Assembly (NCBI GenBank): GCA_015039315.1
Contig: WIDE01000120.1
Span: forward strand, 1 to 64,000
Length of the DNA stretch: 64,000 nucleotides
Reading direction: 5' to 3'
DNA from: Clavulina sp. PMI_390
Lineage: Eukaryota; Basidiomycota; Agaricomycetes; Cantharellales; Hydnaceae
The notes under the pieces are model-generated. The model searched no databases. It was given only the letters and a program-made list of their open reading frames with translations, and had not been told where the DNA came from. The position numbers and the translations under genes were made by a program. Below, piece by piece: positions 9,772 through 20,500 of this stretch. The stretch's first letter is position 1; each line of letters starts with the position of its first letter.

Positions 9772-12700
9772 TTAGGGATCTTTAGGCCCATTGCGTTCAA
9801 AGAATCGTTGGTGGGCGTTACCAGATGTGGCGGCTTGGATCATGCCGTTAAGCATTCCCGTACCGATCAGAGCCAGAGGTATTCGTTCGCCCATGCGACC
9901 CATGGCGACCCTGGGATTTTCCCGGCAGATAGAACAAAAATCCAGGAAAGTTAGTTGGAAGCCCGGGCCGGGGACATGTACGGGAGAAAACGACTTACGC
10001 GAGAGCGTCAACTTCACTCAGCAGTCGCCCTGCATCGTCCAAATGGCCCTGCTCCACGCTAATCTGATACATGATAATTAGAATACGGCCTGCATTAAGC
10101 CAAACAGTGACCGCTGTTGGATATATGAGCGAAATCTCGAAGCTGGTTGCGATGAGAGTGTGCACGGAATCGGTAAGGAAGCTGCCTGCTCGGATGACCT
10201 GATTCCGCGAGCGATCTTCCGGCGAATAAAGGTCGGCATGCGCTTCGTGGAGGCGGACCACGGACCTAGGGGAAAGTGTAGCTCGTTTAACCCCTGAATA
10301 TCCACGAGGAAACAAACCGAGCAACTTACAAGGCGGCAATCGTGTGCGCAAGATACAACGCCCCATCCACACTCTTCAAATTTCGGCCGTTCTCATTCCG
10401 GCTTGTACTCGGCGACGTAGATGGTGGACCAAAGGTCGCTGAGCGCACCACGTCTGCATACGCGGGCGGGAAGCTCGTGCGAAAAGCGGCCAGCTCTGCC
10501 TCAAGCTTCTTGAACTCCGGCATATCTGGAATATGTGGAGCCGTGTTCTCAAGCGGTGATGCCGTTGGCGTTCCACCGTTGATCGTAGTGATTGACGGGT
10601 CAATTCCGCCGTTCGGATCGGCCACCCCGGCGCCAGGACTGTTCGAGTAAGCAGAAGGAGACATTGAAGGAGACTTCCCTGCAGATTGCGCGCCCCGGGA
10701 AGATGTCGCTACCATACGTCCAATGCTGGAGAACATACCCACCGGGTTGAACGCAGCTTCCGGCGGGAGCAAGCCGTTGTTGATTTTGCTATCTCGCTCA
10801 AGCTTTATTCGCGTATTGAAAGTTGCCACACGCGTGCCGATAATAACAGATTTGATGTAGAGGGTAAAGGAGTCGGTGATATGGGGAGGGTGGTTTGTCA
10901 GAACGTCTGGATCATGAATCGTTTGTCGCGGTCGTTGTGAGGGAAGCTATAGGATGGATAATGTTCACTTAGCAACCATTTGGCCCGTCAGGGCATCGAG
11001 TGCGTGCTTACTGCAAGGTTGAAACTCTGTAAAGTACATGGCAGCTCTTGCCACACCAAATCCGCCGCAATACTTGGAGGATCATACCGCCCCATATGAG
11101 CACTAGGCAGAATTAGCGATTGCGCGGGCAACAACCGTTAGTGAATCAATGTCCGCCAAAAAAAAAAGCCCTCACGTAAATCGCGAAGGCAAGCAGGCGA
11201 CTCACGTCATATCAATAGCCCAGATAAGCCAGAACGTATTGCGCCTCACTTCTTCCTCCACAACTAGCCGCGAACCAGGATACATCCCTGCCCAGTCGCT
11301 CGTTACTGAGTCAGTGTTCGGGAGGGGATCGTTCTGAATGCCAGATCGGTGGAGACCAGATCCCGTTGCTATTCGCATTGCAAGACCACCCATTGCCCAC
11401 GCCTAGCAGGCGAGGGTAAGCTCGTAATTCAGTAGAGAGAGCCCAAGATAAGCAAGCCATACCTCACTATGGCTGGGAAAACGAGCGTTGGGTAGTTACA
11501 ACCATACCGATCAGTGACAAGCAAAAATGCAGAGGAGAAACGGCTCACAGTCCAGTAGCATGCTAATAGAGTCCATGGATAAACATGCCCTTCTCTGTCA
11601 GCCAGGTACTCCCGTAAATGTGCCATAGAAGTGCACTCACATAGTACCAAATCAAACAGATCATTGTTCGGACCGTGTCAAACACTCGCTTCCCAGTCCG
11701 TAGATCGAAAAGAGCAAGTACTCTTGCAATGCTCGCCTGCTCCGTCCCGAAAATCCCCTGCTTTCTCCTTGCAGCACCACCCGGGCTCCCTTCACCACTC
11801 CCACCCGGAGCACCGGCACCCTCAGCCCCAGGAGCCTCCAGCTCAATCTCATCCGCGTGCGTAAAGTACTCAAACCAGCTCCTCCCCGGTTCTGTCCGAC
11901 TCGCTCGCACATGCTGCTCGATGATGGGTGAGTACACACTCGCGATAGCACAAATTGCATGAAGGAGACTCGAGCTTGGATAAGAAGGCGAGCTGGGTGG
12001 ATGTTGGCGGACAGCTGCCATGAAGGAAGGTCGATGCACAAGGCGGTCGCCGAAGGGAACTTTAGAGAAGAAGAGGTCGAGAAGGTGATCGAGTAGGGCG
12101 GGAGGGGGCAGTTGAGCGGGGTAAGACGCCGGTATGACTTCTTGGGTCTGGGTCTGAGTATATTGTTGATACGGGGGTGGGGGGTGAGAGGATACTGATG
12201 GCTGAGGAGGCAATGAAGTGTGAGAGGGCAATGCTGAGCTTGATGATTGGTGCAGGTATGAGGCTTCTGGTGCAGGAGTGAACGATGGTATGGAAGAAGT
12301 CGAAGATGAAGCATGCAGATACGGAGGGAAGGGGGTGGTAGGACTTGGCCCGAACGGTGTTGTTGGCGAGGCCGAGATATCAAAGGGCGCATTGGTGGCA
12401 AGTGGCATGTCGAGAGGTCCAAAACTGTACTGGTGCTGGCTTTGATTGAACGAGTAATTTAGTCCCGCCAAGGAACTAGAACCTCCAACCATTGGCTGGA
12501 AGAACTGTACGCCATCAGCCAGCGGAACTCCTGCATGCCCTGGTAGACTTCCTTGGCGCATTATTCCTGGAGCATCAGGGGAGGGTGTTGAGGCACTACT
12601 TGGGACCGGGTATGATAGGTTAGGCAGAGAACCCGGCAAACCATTTTGGGTAGTGTAGGGATAGTGGTGATTCGCAAACTGGCCACCCCCTGCCGATGAA

Positions 12701-13285
12701 TTGGGTGTCAGAGAAGGGATCGCCTGGGGTGTCGGTTCTGCAGGCGGTGCTGTAGAGAGTAGGGCAAGGGTTAATCCAGTTGATTGATGGAGGAGCCAAG
12801 TCACCTTCGGGCGTCAAAAGGTGACCTCGGGAAAAAAGAAACAAACGCACGAATACCGGTATTATCATCATATGTGCACGATGGCGTGAGATCAAAGACT
12901 TCTCCTTTGATGGCTCGAGAAGCAATGATACCAGCATGATATTTCAGGCAGGGGCCGCAAGGACGGGCTGCGTCACTAGAGATTTATTTAGTCAAGGGCC
13001 AAGGGTACGGTAAGACCATGGCTGTCGGAGTATTCACCATCTCTGTCATAAATCAGTCGTACGCCGGTCACAGTGAAAATGGACTATGATGCACTCACTA
13101 GTTTACGCCGTCTACATTGGTGGCACTTGAAACGTGCAAGAAAATGCCAACTAGCGTGAATAGACCGATGCGGACGACACATGGTACGAACGAGCGCTCA
13201 CAGCTTGATTCCTGCCGAGATGAGAAGAGGGTTGAGGTGGCTTTACACGTTCCTTGGTTGTAGAAGTAGGGGATGCTTTCGGCAT
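9772..13285 (-). CDS. Zn2Cys6 fungal transcription factor with fungal_trans domain
   Basis: A fungal binuclear-zinc-cluster regulator, likely nuclear. Exon 1 (13285 down to about 13203) encodes MPKASPTSTTKERVK and onward. The zinc cluster is spread over three exons: CHQCRRRKL (27 nt), then a 5-nt exon AGATG at 13038-13042, then the exon starting DAARPCGPC. Joined, they give CxxC-x6-C-x5-C-x2-C spacing with the usual KLRCDAARPC core. A long Ser/Pro/Gln-rich linker follows (about 12750-12110). The middle homology region (PF04082 type) includes LLDHLLDLFFSKVPFGDRLV, RPSFM, LLHAICAIASVYSPII, AWAMGGLAMRIATGSGLHRSG and EVRRNTFWLIWAIDM. The C-terminus ends RFFERNGPKDP at 9772. About 900 residues. 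Target genes cannot be inferred; the neighbouring desaturase is in the same orientation but not evidently co-regulated. Confidence 0.9.
13038..13042 (-). other. 5-nt micro-exon of the Zn2Cys6 gene
   Basis: The minus strand reads ...tgacag|AGATG|gtgaata. Inserting these five bases between the exon ending in KL (phase 0) and the exon starting T-GAC-GCA restores R and the third cluster cysteine, giving KLRCDAARPC. Without it the frame and the cysteine are lost. Confidence 0.8.
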
Positions 13286-14042
13286 GGTGGGGGGGCCAAC
13301 CCTATGCCTCAAGTGTGTGCGGGGAAACAGCCGAACACCGATCCACGCAGGTTCTGTCTCAAGGAAGCTAGCTGTACGAATATTTCAGAGGACTGCAAGC
13401 TGGAAGAGAACAAGATATCTGAGACGAACAAGCGCAGGCGAGAGTGGTGGTGGTTCAAATCAAGTTTTGGTGTTGGCTGGTGTTGGGGGAGACAGTCTTG
13501 GTGTGTCGGTCGCGTGTGGCCACAACTTGTTTCCAGCGGTGGCGTTGAATCAGAGTGGCAAGAAGGGGCGATCGGCGTGACCGGCTGCACCGGCCCGATG
13601 CTCAGAACAAACCTGAGCTCTCGTGGCGGAGTCGTCTGCCCACAAAGCTTTAATGAGCGAAAGTGACTACTGATATGAGAGGGGGGGAGGCGCGAGAAGG
13701 GGGAAGGGGAGGTTGCGTCCGCCGGATCCGTTGGTCCCTAGTTGAGTCAGGGCAAACCCTTGGAATGAACTGCGCGCTCTTGCACCATGTGCACCCACAC
13801 GCGACGCCAATTCATCGTTTATCTCGTCTTCTTATCAACCCCGATTTGGATTTCTCCAACCCCTTCGGCGCTAAGGATGACTAATATTTCCGATCTTTGC
13901 CGACGCAGCCCTGTTCTAAAATTACGGGTTACCCCACAGTGCTGTCGGTGGGTTTGCCCCCACGCCAAGGTCACAAAAAACGCCAAGAATGAGCAGAGGC
14001 TATGTTTACAAATAAAGACTAGACATTGAGGCCATAATCCCG
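13286..14042. other. Intergenic region with G-rich tract
   Basis: About 757 nt upstream of the Zn2Cys6 gene and downstream of the desaturase stop. It contains a G-rich tract at 13681-13713 with runs of 7, 5 and 4 G. No gene is supported; plus-strand open frames here look like chance. Confidence 0.5.
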
Positions 14043-15684
14043 TCATAGCAGCCAATCCTCTGGGTCACCGTGATTGCTCCAATCAACGTTATCGTCCAAG
14101 CATTCCACACGATTTCTCGTCGTCCCGAATAACTTATCCCACACTCGAGTCTGCTTGCCGTAACTGTGTAATAGCGGCATTTCAGCTTATGGTCTGCAGA
14201 GTTAGGAAATATCACGGCTTACTTGGCAGACTTGCGCCATCCGTTCCGATGATGAAGATCACTAAATGAAGAAATGCAATCAGGATCGGGGCTCAAAATG
14301 AAGCGTTGAGCCACATACTGGTCCTCAAGGGCTAAATCCATTCCGAAGTATTGCAGAATAGGCGACCCAATCGGAGCTTGGATAAACATCCGAATCCCAC
14401 TATGCCCCGAGGCTTCAACAAAGAGTATATATACCTGGCAAACCCACTGAAACGCCAAATAATTAGAGGAACAAGCTGGCCCGAGATCCAAGAGTTAGTG
14501 CGCTTACCCAGGTGAAAAAGTCTACTCGATATGTCAAGAGTGTCAATGCCGGAATTACAAAGATGTCAAACACATCCTGCTCCGTGTCTGTTTCATGGAA
14601 AAGCGTCAAGAATTAGGACCATGAGATAGTATCAGATGTTCTTGTCCTCTTGTGCGATACTCACCTGCAAACGCCGATAAGATCGAGCTCGGATGCTTCG
14701 TCATATGGTGCGTCTTGTGGAACCGCCACAGCCAGTCCACCTCATGCATGGCACGGTGGTAGCAGTAGAAATAAAAGTCAAGCAGCGTGGTGAATATGAA
14801 CATGTGCACGGGCAACCAAGGCGAGAGTTTCGGGAGCTCATGTGGTCGGAAAGTAACTAGTACGCCAACGACGGGGCGGACAGCTGCATATGCGATGAGA
14901 GCGATCTAGGTTGGCGATTCAGTATGTAGCCCAATTACACAAGGGCCTATCTAATTAAGTACCGGGAAATGGGAGACTCACCCCGGTTGAGTTTATTCTG
15001 ATGTCAGGTACCATATCTCTCTGGGTGTTATTATCAAGTGTTCCGTACTTGGCTACGAGCCGATTGAAATGGCTGAGGGCCATCTTGGAAAACAAAATGA
15101 AGTACACGATATAGACGAACATGGCCCATCCTAAGGACCAAACTTCACCACGGTATTTCATGCAGTAGTACTGGTAAATCATGGGCGGGAGCGTGCGAGG
15201 GAACACGAATGCGTCTGGAAGATGACGGATAGCACAAGTGAAGCAATGAGTGTTAGGTCAGGAAGGATTTTCGGGGTAACTCACGTTGTGCCCAGGATGA
15301 GTGCACTGGAATCTTGCCTTCTTTAATCGTGTGCGGGCCTCGATACATGAGGTCATATAGGATTGCCTAACGAAAGGCGTGCGGATTGTCAGCGTCATTC
15401 CCATTCCACCCTTTTAATAATCATGAGCGGACCTTGATAGGGTTCTGAGCGAGAAGTTTGAGACGACTAGTGTTATGATGCCAGGTACTCGCCATATACC
15501 CTCTCGGGACAGCACCTGGAGCATCGTGGGGTCTTTGTGGCGCAGTATCTCCTAAGGCGCGTTTCGTTGTCGGTGCATTCGATGAAGGTTCCCCGTCTTC
15601 CATAGCAGAAACTGGCTTCCCTGCCTCGTTGGACCGAGGGGCACGAGGTTGAAGATTGGTAGATGAAGTCGTGGGGGGAGACAT
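14043..15684 (-). CDS. Sterol desaturase / fatty acid hydroxylase family protein
   Basis: A membrane di-iron oxygenase of the PF04116 superfamily, expected in the ER. All three histidine boxes are visible after splicing: HRAMHEVDWLWRFHKTHH gives HxxxH and HxxHH, EASGHSG gives another His, and EDH-DLHHRNGW is rebuilt across an intron whose acceptor is just before TGATCTTCATC. The C-terminus YGKQTRVWDKLFGTTRNRVE is typical, with the stop at 14043. Hydrophobic segments lie in the MIYQYYCMKYRG...VYIVYFILF region and around the boxes. Start choice: the ATG at 15684 (MSPPTTSSTNLQ) is preferred because a TATATAAA sits 62 nt upstream; an in-frame ATG at 15858 would also be open. The substrate is unclear; the HRAMHEVDWLW type differs from classical ERG3 and ERG25 boxes as I recall them. 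Confidence 0.87.
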
Positions 15685-16281
15685 AATAAGAGCGATCAGA
15701 GAAAGGTCGAGAAGATGAATTCTGCACCGGAAGTATTGGCGTCGGTTTATATACCTCAGTAGCCACAGGGGGGATTTTGGAGCTGCCGGGGAAGCAAGTG
15801 GCCGAGTGACATCAGGTAAAAGTTCACAGTCCTCGGGACCTATTCTATTCAGTCTCACAGCTCACGAGCAGCCTGTAGTGGTTTGGTCTTCCAACCGAGT
15901 ATTTGAGTATTCCGCACTCCTCAAAATAAGTACTGATTCTTCTTTCTATACACTTATGGAGGATTGCAGGGAAGGATTTACTTTGGGTAGGCGAGAAGGA
16001 GAGAAACGTGGGGAGCACACAACTGTCAACATGACATCACCAAAGCTCCCGAGGTCCGCAGATCCAGATTACCTCGAAATGACGAAATCACGCCATGACC
16101 TATGATGCTTCAAATACGTCTTTCGTAAACAAAACTGGGCCTTCTTATTTTGGGCGACCTGAGAGACCCGGCTTTGTGGGTCCACAACACGTGCTCGCTT
16201 ATTGATTGTGGATGACCCAAACGGCGTTCCCAGCATGACTCATCAAGCGATCACTGCGCTACACACTTTCAACTCTGAACG
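15685..16281. other. Divergent promoter region
   Basis: About 600 nt between the desaturase start (minus) and the dehalogenase-type gene start (plus). It holds a TATA box for the minus gene and a CACGTG E-box at 16188-16193, 89 nt before the plus-strand ATG. No other feature is seen. Confidence 0.5.
15746..15753 (-). promoter_or_regulatory. TATA box of the sterol desaturase-family gene
   Basis: TATATAAA on the minus strand, 62 nt upstream of the chosen ATG at 15684. It supports that start over the upstream in-frame ATG at 15858. Confidence 0.55.
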
Positions 16282-17309
16282 ATGGAGGCTCTTTCATCCG
16301 TTAAGAACTTGACGTTTGATCTGATTGGCACCTGCTTTGACTGGCACACACCTGTGTCCAAGGCTCTTCAAGCACATGCGGCTCTTCACCCGAACAGCAT
16401 TGGTCAACAACAGGAGGAATTCTGGCATGCTTTCGCGCACGAGTGGCGCGTTGAGTTTTTCATCTACCTTGACCAGCTCGCGAGGAAGTGAGTGAGCTGT
16501 CTGGTTTGCAGCTGACCAGCATCTGCTGAAGTTTCAACTCTGACGTCTGAGGTTTCAGTCAGCAAGTCAAGTCTATGCCGGAAGTGTTCCAGCATACCCT
16601 AAGTATTCTGGTCGAGCGTCATGGTATCCGTGATTGGGATCAGGCAGAACAGAATGATCCCGTCAAAAGCTGGGAAATGATGGAGGGTGAGTCCTCAATT
16701 ACAGGCTGAGGATGTGCGTGCTTTACATTTCTGCCCTTCTCAGTATGGGCGGACACAAATGCTGGGCTCGATGCCCTCCGCCGAAAGTTTACCGTTGTGT
16801 CTCTCACAAATGGGAGCACGCGCATGATCATCGATGCGGTGGGTCCCTGCCAAGACGACCAGCTGAATCCTTCCCCTAACATATACATGTCTTGTTTATT
16901 AATTGGATGGGATGTGACCACCCTATACTACTAGTTCAAGCGCAACGGCGTTCAGCTAGACGCCATCTTCACGTCAGACATCATAGGGACCCTGAAACCA
17001 AATCCAATCGTTTACCGCACAGCACTGAAGGCTCTGCAGTGCGAAGATACCCCCGAGCAGGTAGCTATGGTGGCTGCACACGCTTATGACCTGGAGGCTG
17101 CCGCCTTACAGTTGAGTATCTGTCTTCTCCCTGGTCTATTCACCTCTCTGCTTGCTCAAGACGAGGCACTCTTCAGGGGGTTCAAGACAATATACGTCGT
17201 CAGGGATACTGAAGATGTCGGCCTAGATAAAGCTCGTCTGGAGAAATTCGACATGGTCATTTGGGAGGGCGGGATCGCAGAACTCGCCCGGCGACTGGGA
17301 GCAGTTTGA
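16282..17309 (+). CDS. Haloacid dehalogenase type II-like hydrolase
   Basis: A HAD-superfamily hydrolase of the L-2-haloacid dehalogenase type. Motif I is FDLIGTCFDW with the likely nucleophile Asp13. Motif II is SLTNGSTRMI (T/S-N-G). Then come DIIGTLKPNPIVYRTAL with the motif III Lys, and MVAAHAYDLEAA, matching the AHxWDLxAA block. The C-terminus is VIWEGGIAELARRLGAV. Introns of 50-70 nt lie near 16489-16557, 16687-16743, 16838-16935 and 17115-17179. The last restores AALQ-GFKTIYVVRDTEDV. About 255 residues, usual for the family. The cap domain corresponds to the helical part after motif I (QQEEFWHAFAHEWR). Real substrates of fungal members are mostly unknown, so dehalogenation is only a family label. 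Confidence 0.88.
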
Positions 17310-17549
17310 CATATCCAGCAAATACCTCACTGCGTCGTTTCAAAACGCCTGATAAATGGCTCTGAGGAGAAAAGGATAGAAACGAGGCTACAACTATGAC
17401 GTCCTCTCGGCCATACTGGGATTACATTGGAACGTGTAGCAAAATAGCGATAGCAAGAATCCAAAACGACAAGGATGTTGGAAGATGCGCGAAGATGAAC
17501 GAACGACAAGACAATTCATGATGGATGTCATAAACTCTACAACAAGAAA

Positions 17550-20500
17550 TCAGGCATTTGAAGCGATCACGTCTAGATTAGCCAGGACATCGAATGAACC
17601 TGTGCCCATCCTAGCGGGGCGGCCGACAACGATGCTGCCCGATGGCGAAGAGAGGTCATCAAAGTCTCCGTAAAGCGTCGCATCGGAAAGGAATGATGCG
17701 GTCGTTTCGAAGGATGCTTTGAGGAGCGGCGAGCTATGAGTCGAGATACCCTTGCGATTGAAGGGTTTGTAACCACCATCAAAGGTCTAGCAACAAAACC
17801 GATTAGTCGGCTTGTTATTTCAAGCAAGAAGTAGCATCGCACCATGTAATCAGCAATTAATTCGACGTGTCGCCCATCGACAGCAATGCCGTACACGGCG
17901 AAAATGCCCTGAATCTCCTGAACGATCGTGAGTCGTGCAGCCTCGACGCCGTATGTCTTGAGCATAGCATAAACGTCGTTTGACTTGATCGCATTAAGCT
18001 CGACGTTCTCGTCTCCTGCATTTGCGAGGGCAAAGTCCCAGATACCAGCAAAATTGGACCCTTCGGTCATCATGGTCTGCGGCCCTGTAGGCTTCTCATC
18101 CTTGACGTGAAGGCACCGTGCAATGTTCGCGATCTGGTGCACGACTGTCTTCCTGCACGTGCGTTCGATGATGCCCACAAGGAGGAGCTTGGGGGTTTCG
18201 GCCGAGAACTACAGATTTCTGAAAGTTAGCAAAGCTTCTGAGCTTGAAGGGGTAGGGGCCTGCTTACATCAAGATTGAACTTGCAGAGTGATCGCGACTT
18301 GTGCTCAAATTCAAACGATCCTGGTAAGACGAAAGGACACCGATCTGCAAGATCATGTCCCGCCTTCCTGACGCGATCGGACCATTTCTTGGGGATGTCG
18401 GATTTAGATGCAGTTCCTTCTCCGTCCTCGGCGCCACCAGCGGTAGCAGCGATGTCGTTCGCTTCATCGTCTGAATCAGTATCGTCATCAGAGCTGTCAT
18501 CTTCGCTGCCAGATTCATAGGAGGCCTGGCGCGTTTGCCGCATTCGCTTCTCCTCCTCCGCATCACCATCTCCAACCTCAGAAACATCATCACGAGGCGG
18601 CAGCTTTGAAGTAGCATCGTCGTTGTCGCGATCTGCCTCACCATCGTCATCATCGTCACCACCAGCGGCACCGCGGTCCTCAGTGGGTGCGGTTTTCCCT
18701 TTGCCTACATTGACAAGTTGGCTTTTGAGGTCAGCGTTTAGCTTCTTGAGCTCTAGTTGAATCTCCTTCTTAAGAACGAGCCCAAAGACAGTGCCCAAAG
18801 CTATGAGGATCTCCTGTGGCGAAGTCTCGTATTCAGCCTCGTACTCATCTCGCGGGAACAAGTTAATGGTGATGGCAAAATGTCTCCTTCGAGAACCACT
18901 CTCGTCTTCCGTTACGAGGGTCTCGTCAACAGTGATGTTATCGACGACTTGAGATAGGGTCAGTCGGCTGGCTTTCTTGCAGAAGGACTCGATATCCTCG
19001 GCTGACATCGTGGATGCAACGGGGAGGGTCATCGTAGGGGTTTTGGGTTTTTGCGAAGCTGTCATGACGATTTCTCGGAGACGAGGGATACCCAAGGTGA
19101 CGTTGGCAGCACCATGACCTGGAATTACATCAGGTAAGGATAGCGCGTGGAGATGGAAGATAGCAACACTCACCAGCAAAATGGAACGTGTTCAGAGTCA
19201 TTTGAGTAGACGGTTCTCCCACACTGAACGTTGGATATAAGTGAATTACTCGCAAGGAGTAGTGAAGAACTAGAGGCTCACCCTTGTGAAGCGAGGAGAC
19301 CTACGGCCTCTCCAGGATCCACCAATGAACGAAGGTATCTCATCTGCATGAGAGACTTGAACTTCTGGCTTCCAATCTGCCTGCGTTTTTGAGCAACGTC
19401 GGGATCTTCTTCTTGACCCTCAACACCCTGCTCTTTCTTGTCTTTTTTGGAAGCCTTGATAACACCGTGAGGATTGGTAAGGATGTAGTTTTCCAGGCCC
19501 TTGGCGAATCGCTCGGATGTCGAACCAAGATATCGAGCGGGATTGTAGACCGAGATGGTAGGATCTTTGGACTTATCGCCCTTCTTCACGCTCTTGAGCA
19601 CCTTCCGCATATGCGCAGGCGCTGTCTTGACATCGACGTGACCGCTCTGCTCCAGCTCGCTGAATTTTGCGCGACGGACGAGCGTAGCGTGATTTTCGGC
19701 AGCAAAGTAGAAAAGGGCATCCTGCATTTTTGGTCCTTCGAGAAGATACTTTTGTCGAGTAACATCGAGACCGTCTCCACCGTAGAGGAACTGGTATATG
19801 GATGAGTCACTTCCTCGCACTGTATGATCGTAGTGCACTTGGAGCCCTTCAAGATGCTTGATAAGGCATCTCTGAAGGTATCCGGAACGAGATGTTTTGA
19901 CGGCGGTATCGATGAGACCTTCACGGCCAGCCATACAGTGGAAGTAGAACTCTTGTGGCCGAAGACCTGTCAAGAATCGGCTACCGATGTAACCGCCGGA
20001 TATTGCAGAGGTTTCGAATGCCTTGAATGAAGGGAGGGTCTTCCCACTGACCATAACGGGGACTCGGCGACCTTCTAGCTCTTGCTGTCCAAGGGCTGAT
20101 GAGATTTGACCGGCGTTAACAGCAGAGCCTTTAGCACCACTCTGGGTCATAGTTTGCATGTGGTTGTGGGGGAATTTCCGGAATAGACCACCGGGGATGC
20201 ATGCTTTATCGACAGCCTCCTTGAGCTTCTTCATTTTCATCTTCACCGTCATATCCAAGCCGGCCATCTTATTGTCATCTCGGAGTACTTCCTCGAGACG
20301 ATCACGAAGGGCGGCGGCTTTATCGCTCTCGGAAAGGGTGGGATCGGAGAGTGAGGGGAAGTTGGATATTGATGCAAGAGTTCCAAGGTTTTCACCGTCC
20401 TTCATTAGCTGTCGACGGGCAGCCTCACCAGCGGGAGTGAGCGCAAGATCGTCCATGCGACAGGTAAACGCGCGATGCTGAAGGAATTTGGTGAAAAGGC

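Noticed and set aside
13181..13666. 161-codon plus-strand open frame
   Set aside because: It overlaps the Zn2Cys6 start and promoter on the opposite strand, has no recognisable domain, and its composition looks like chance.
9772..17309. Possible metabolite gene cluster (regulator, desaturase, hydrolase)
   Set aside because: There is no backbone enzyme such as a PKS, NRPS, terpene synthase or P450. The block is followed at once by RPA190, so adjacency looks ordinary.
18264..18671. Antisense/alternate-frame open frame rich in Met and Thr
   Set aside because: It is a frame-shadow of the acidic region of RPA190.
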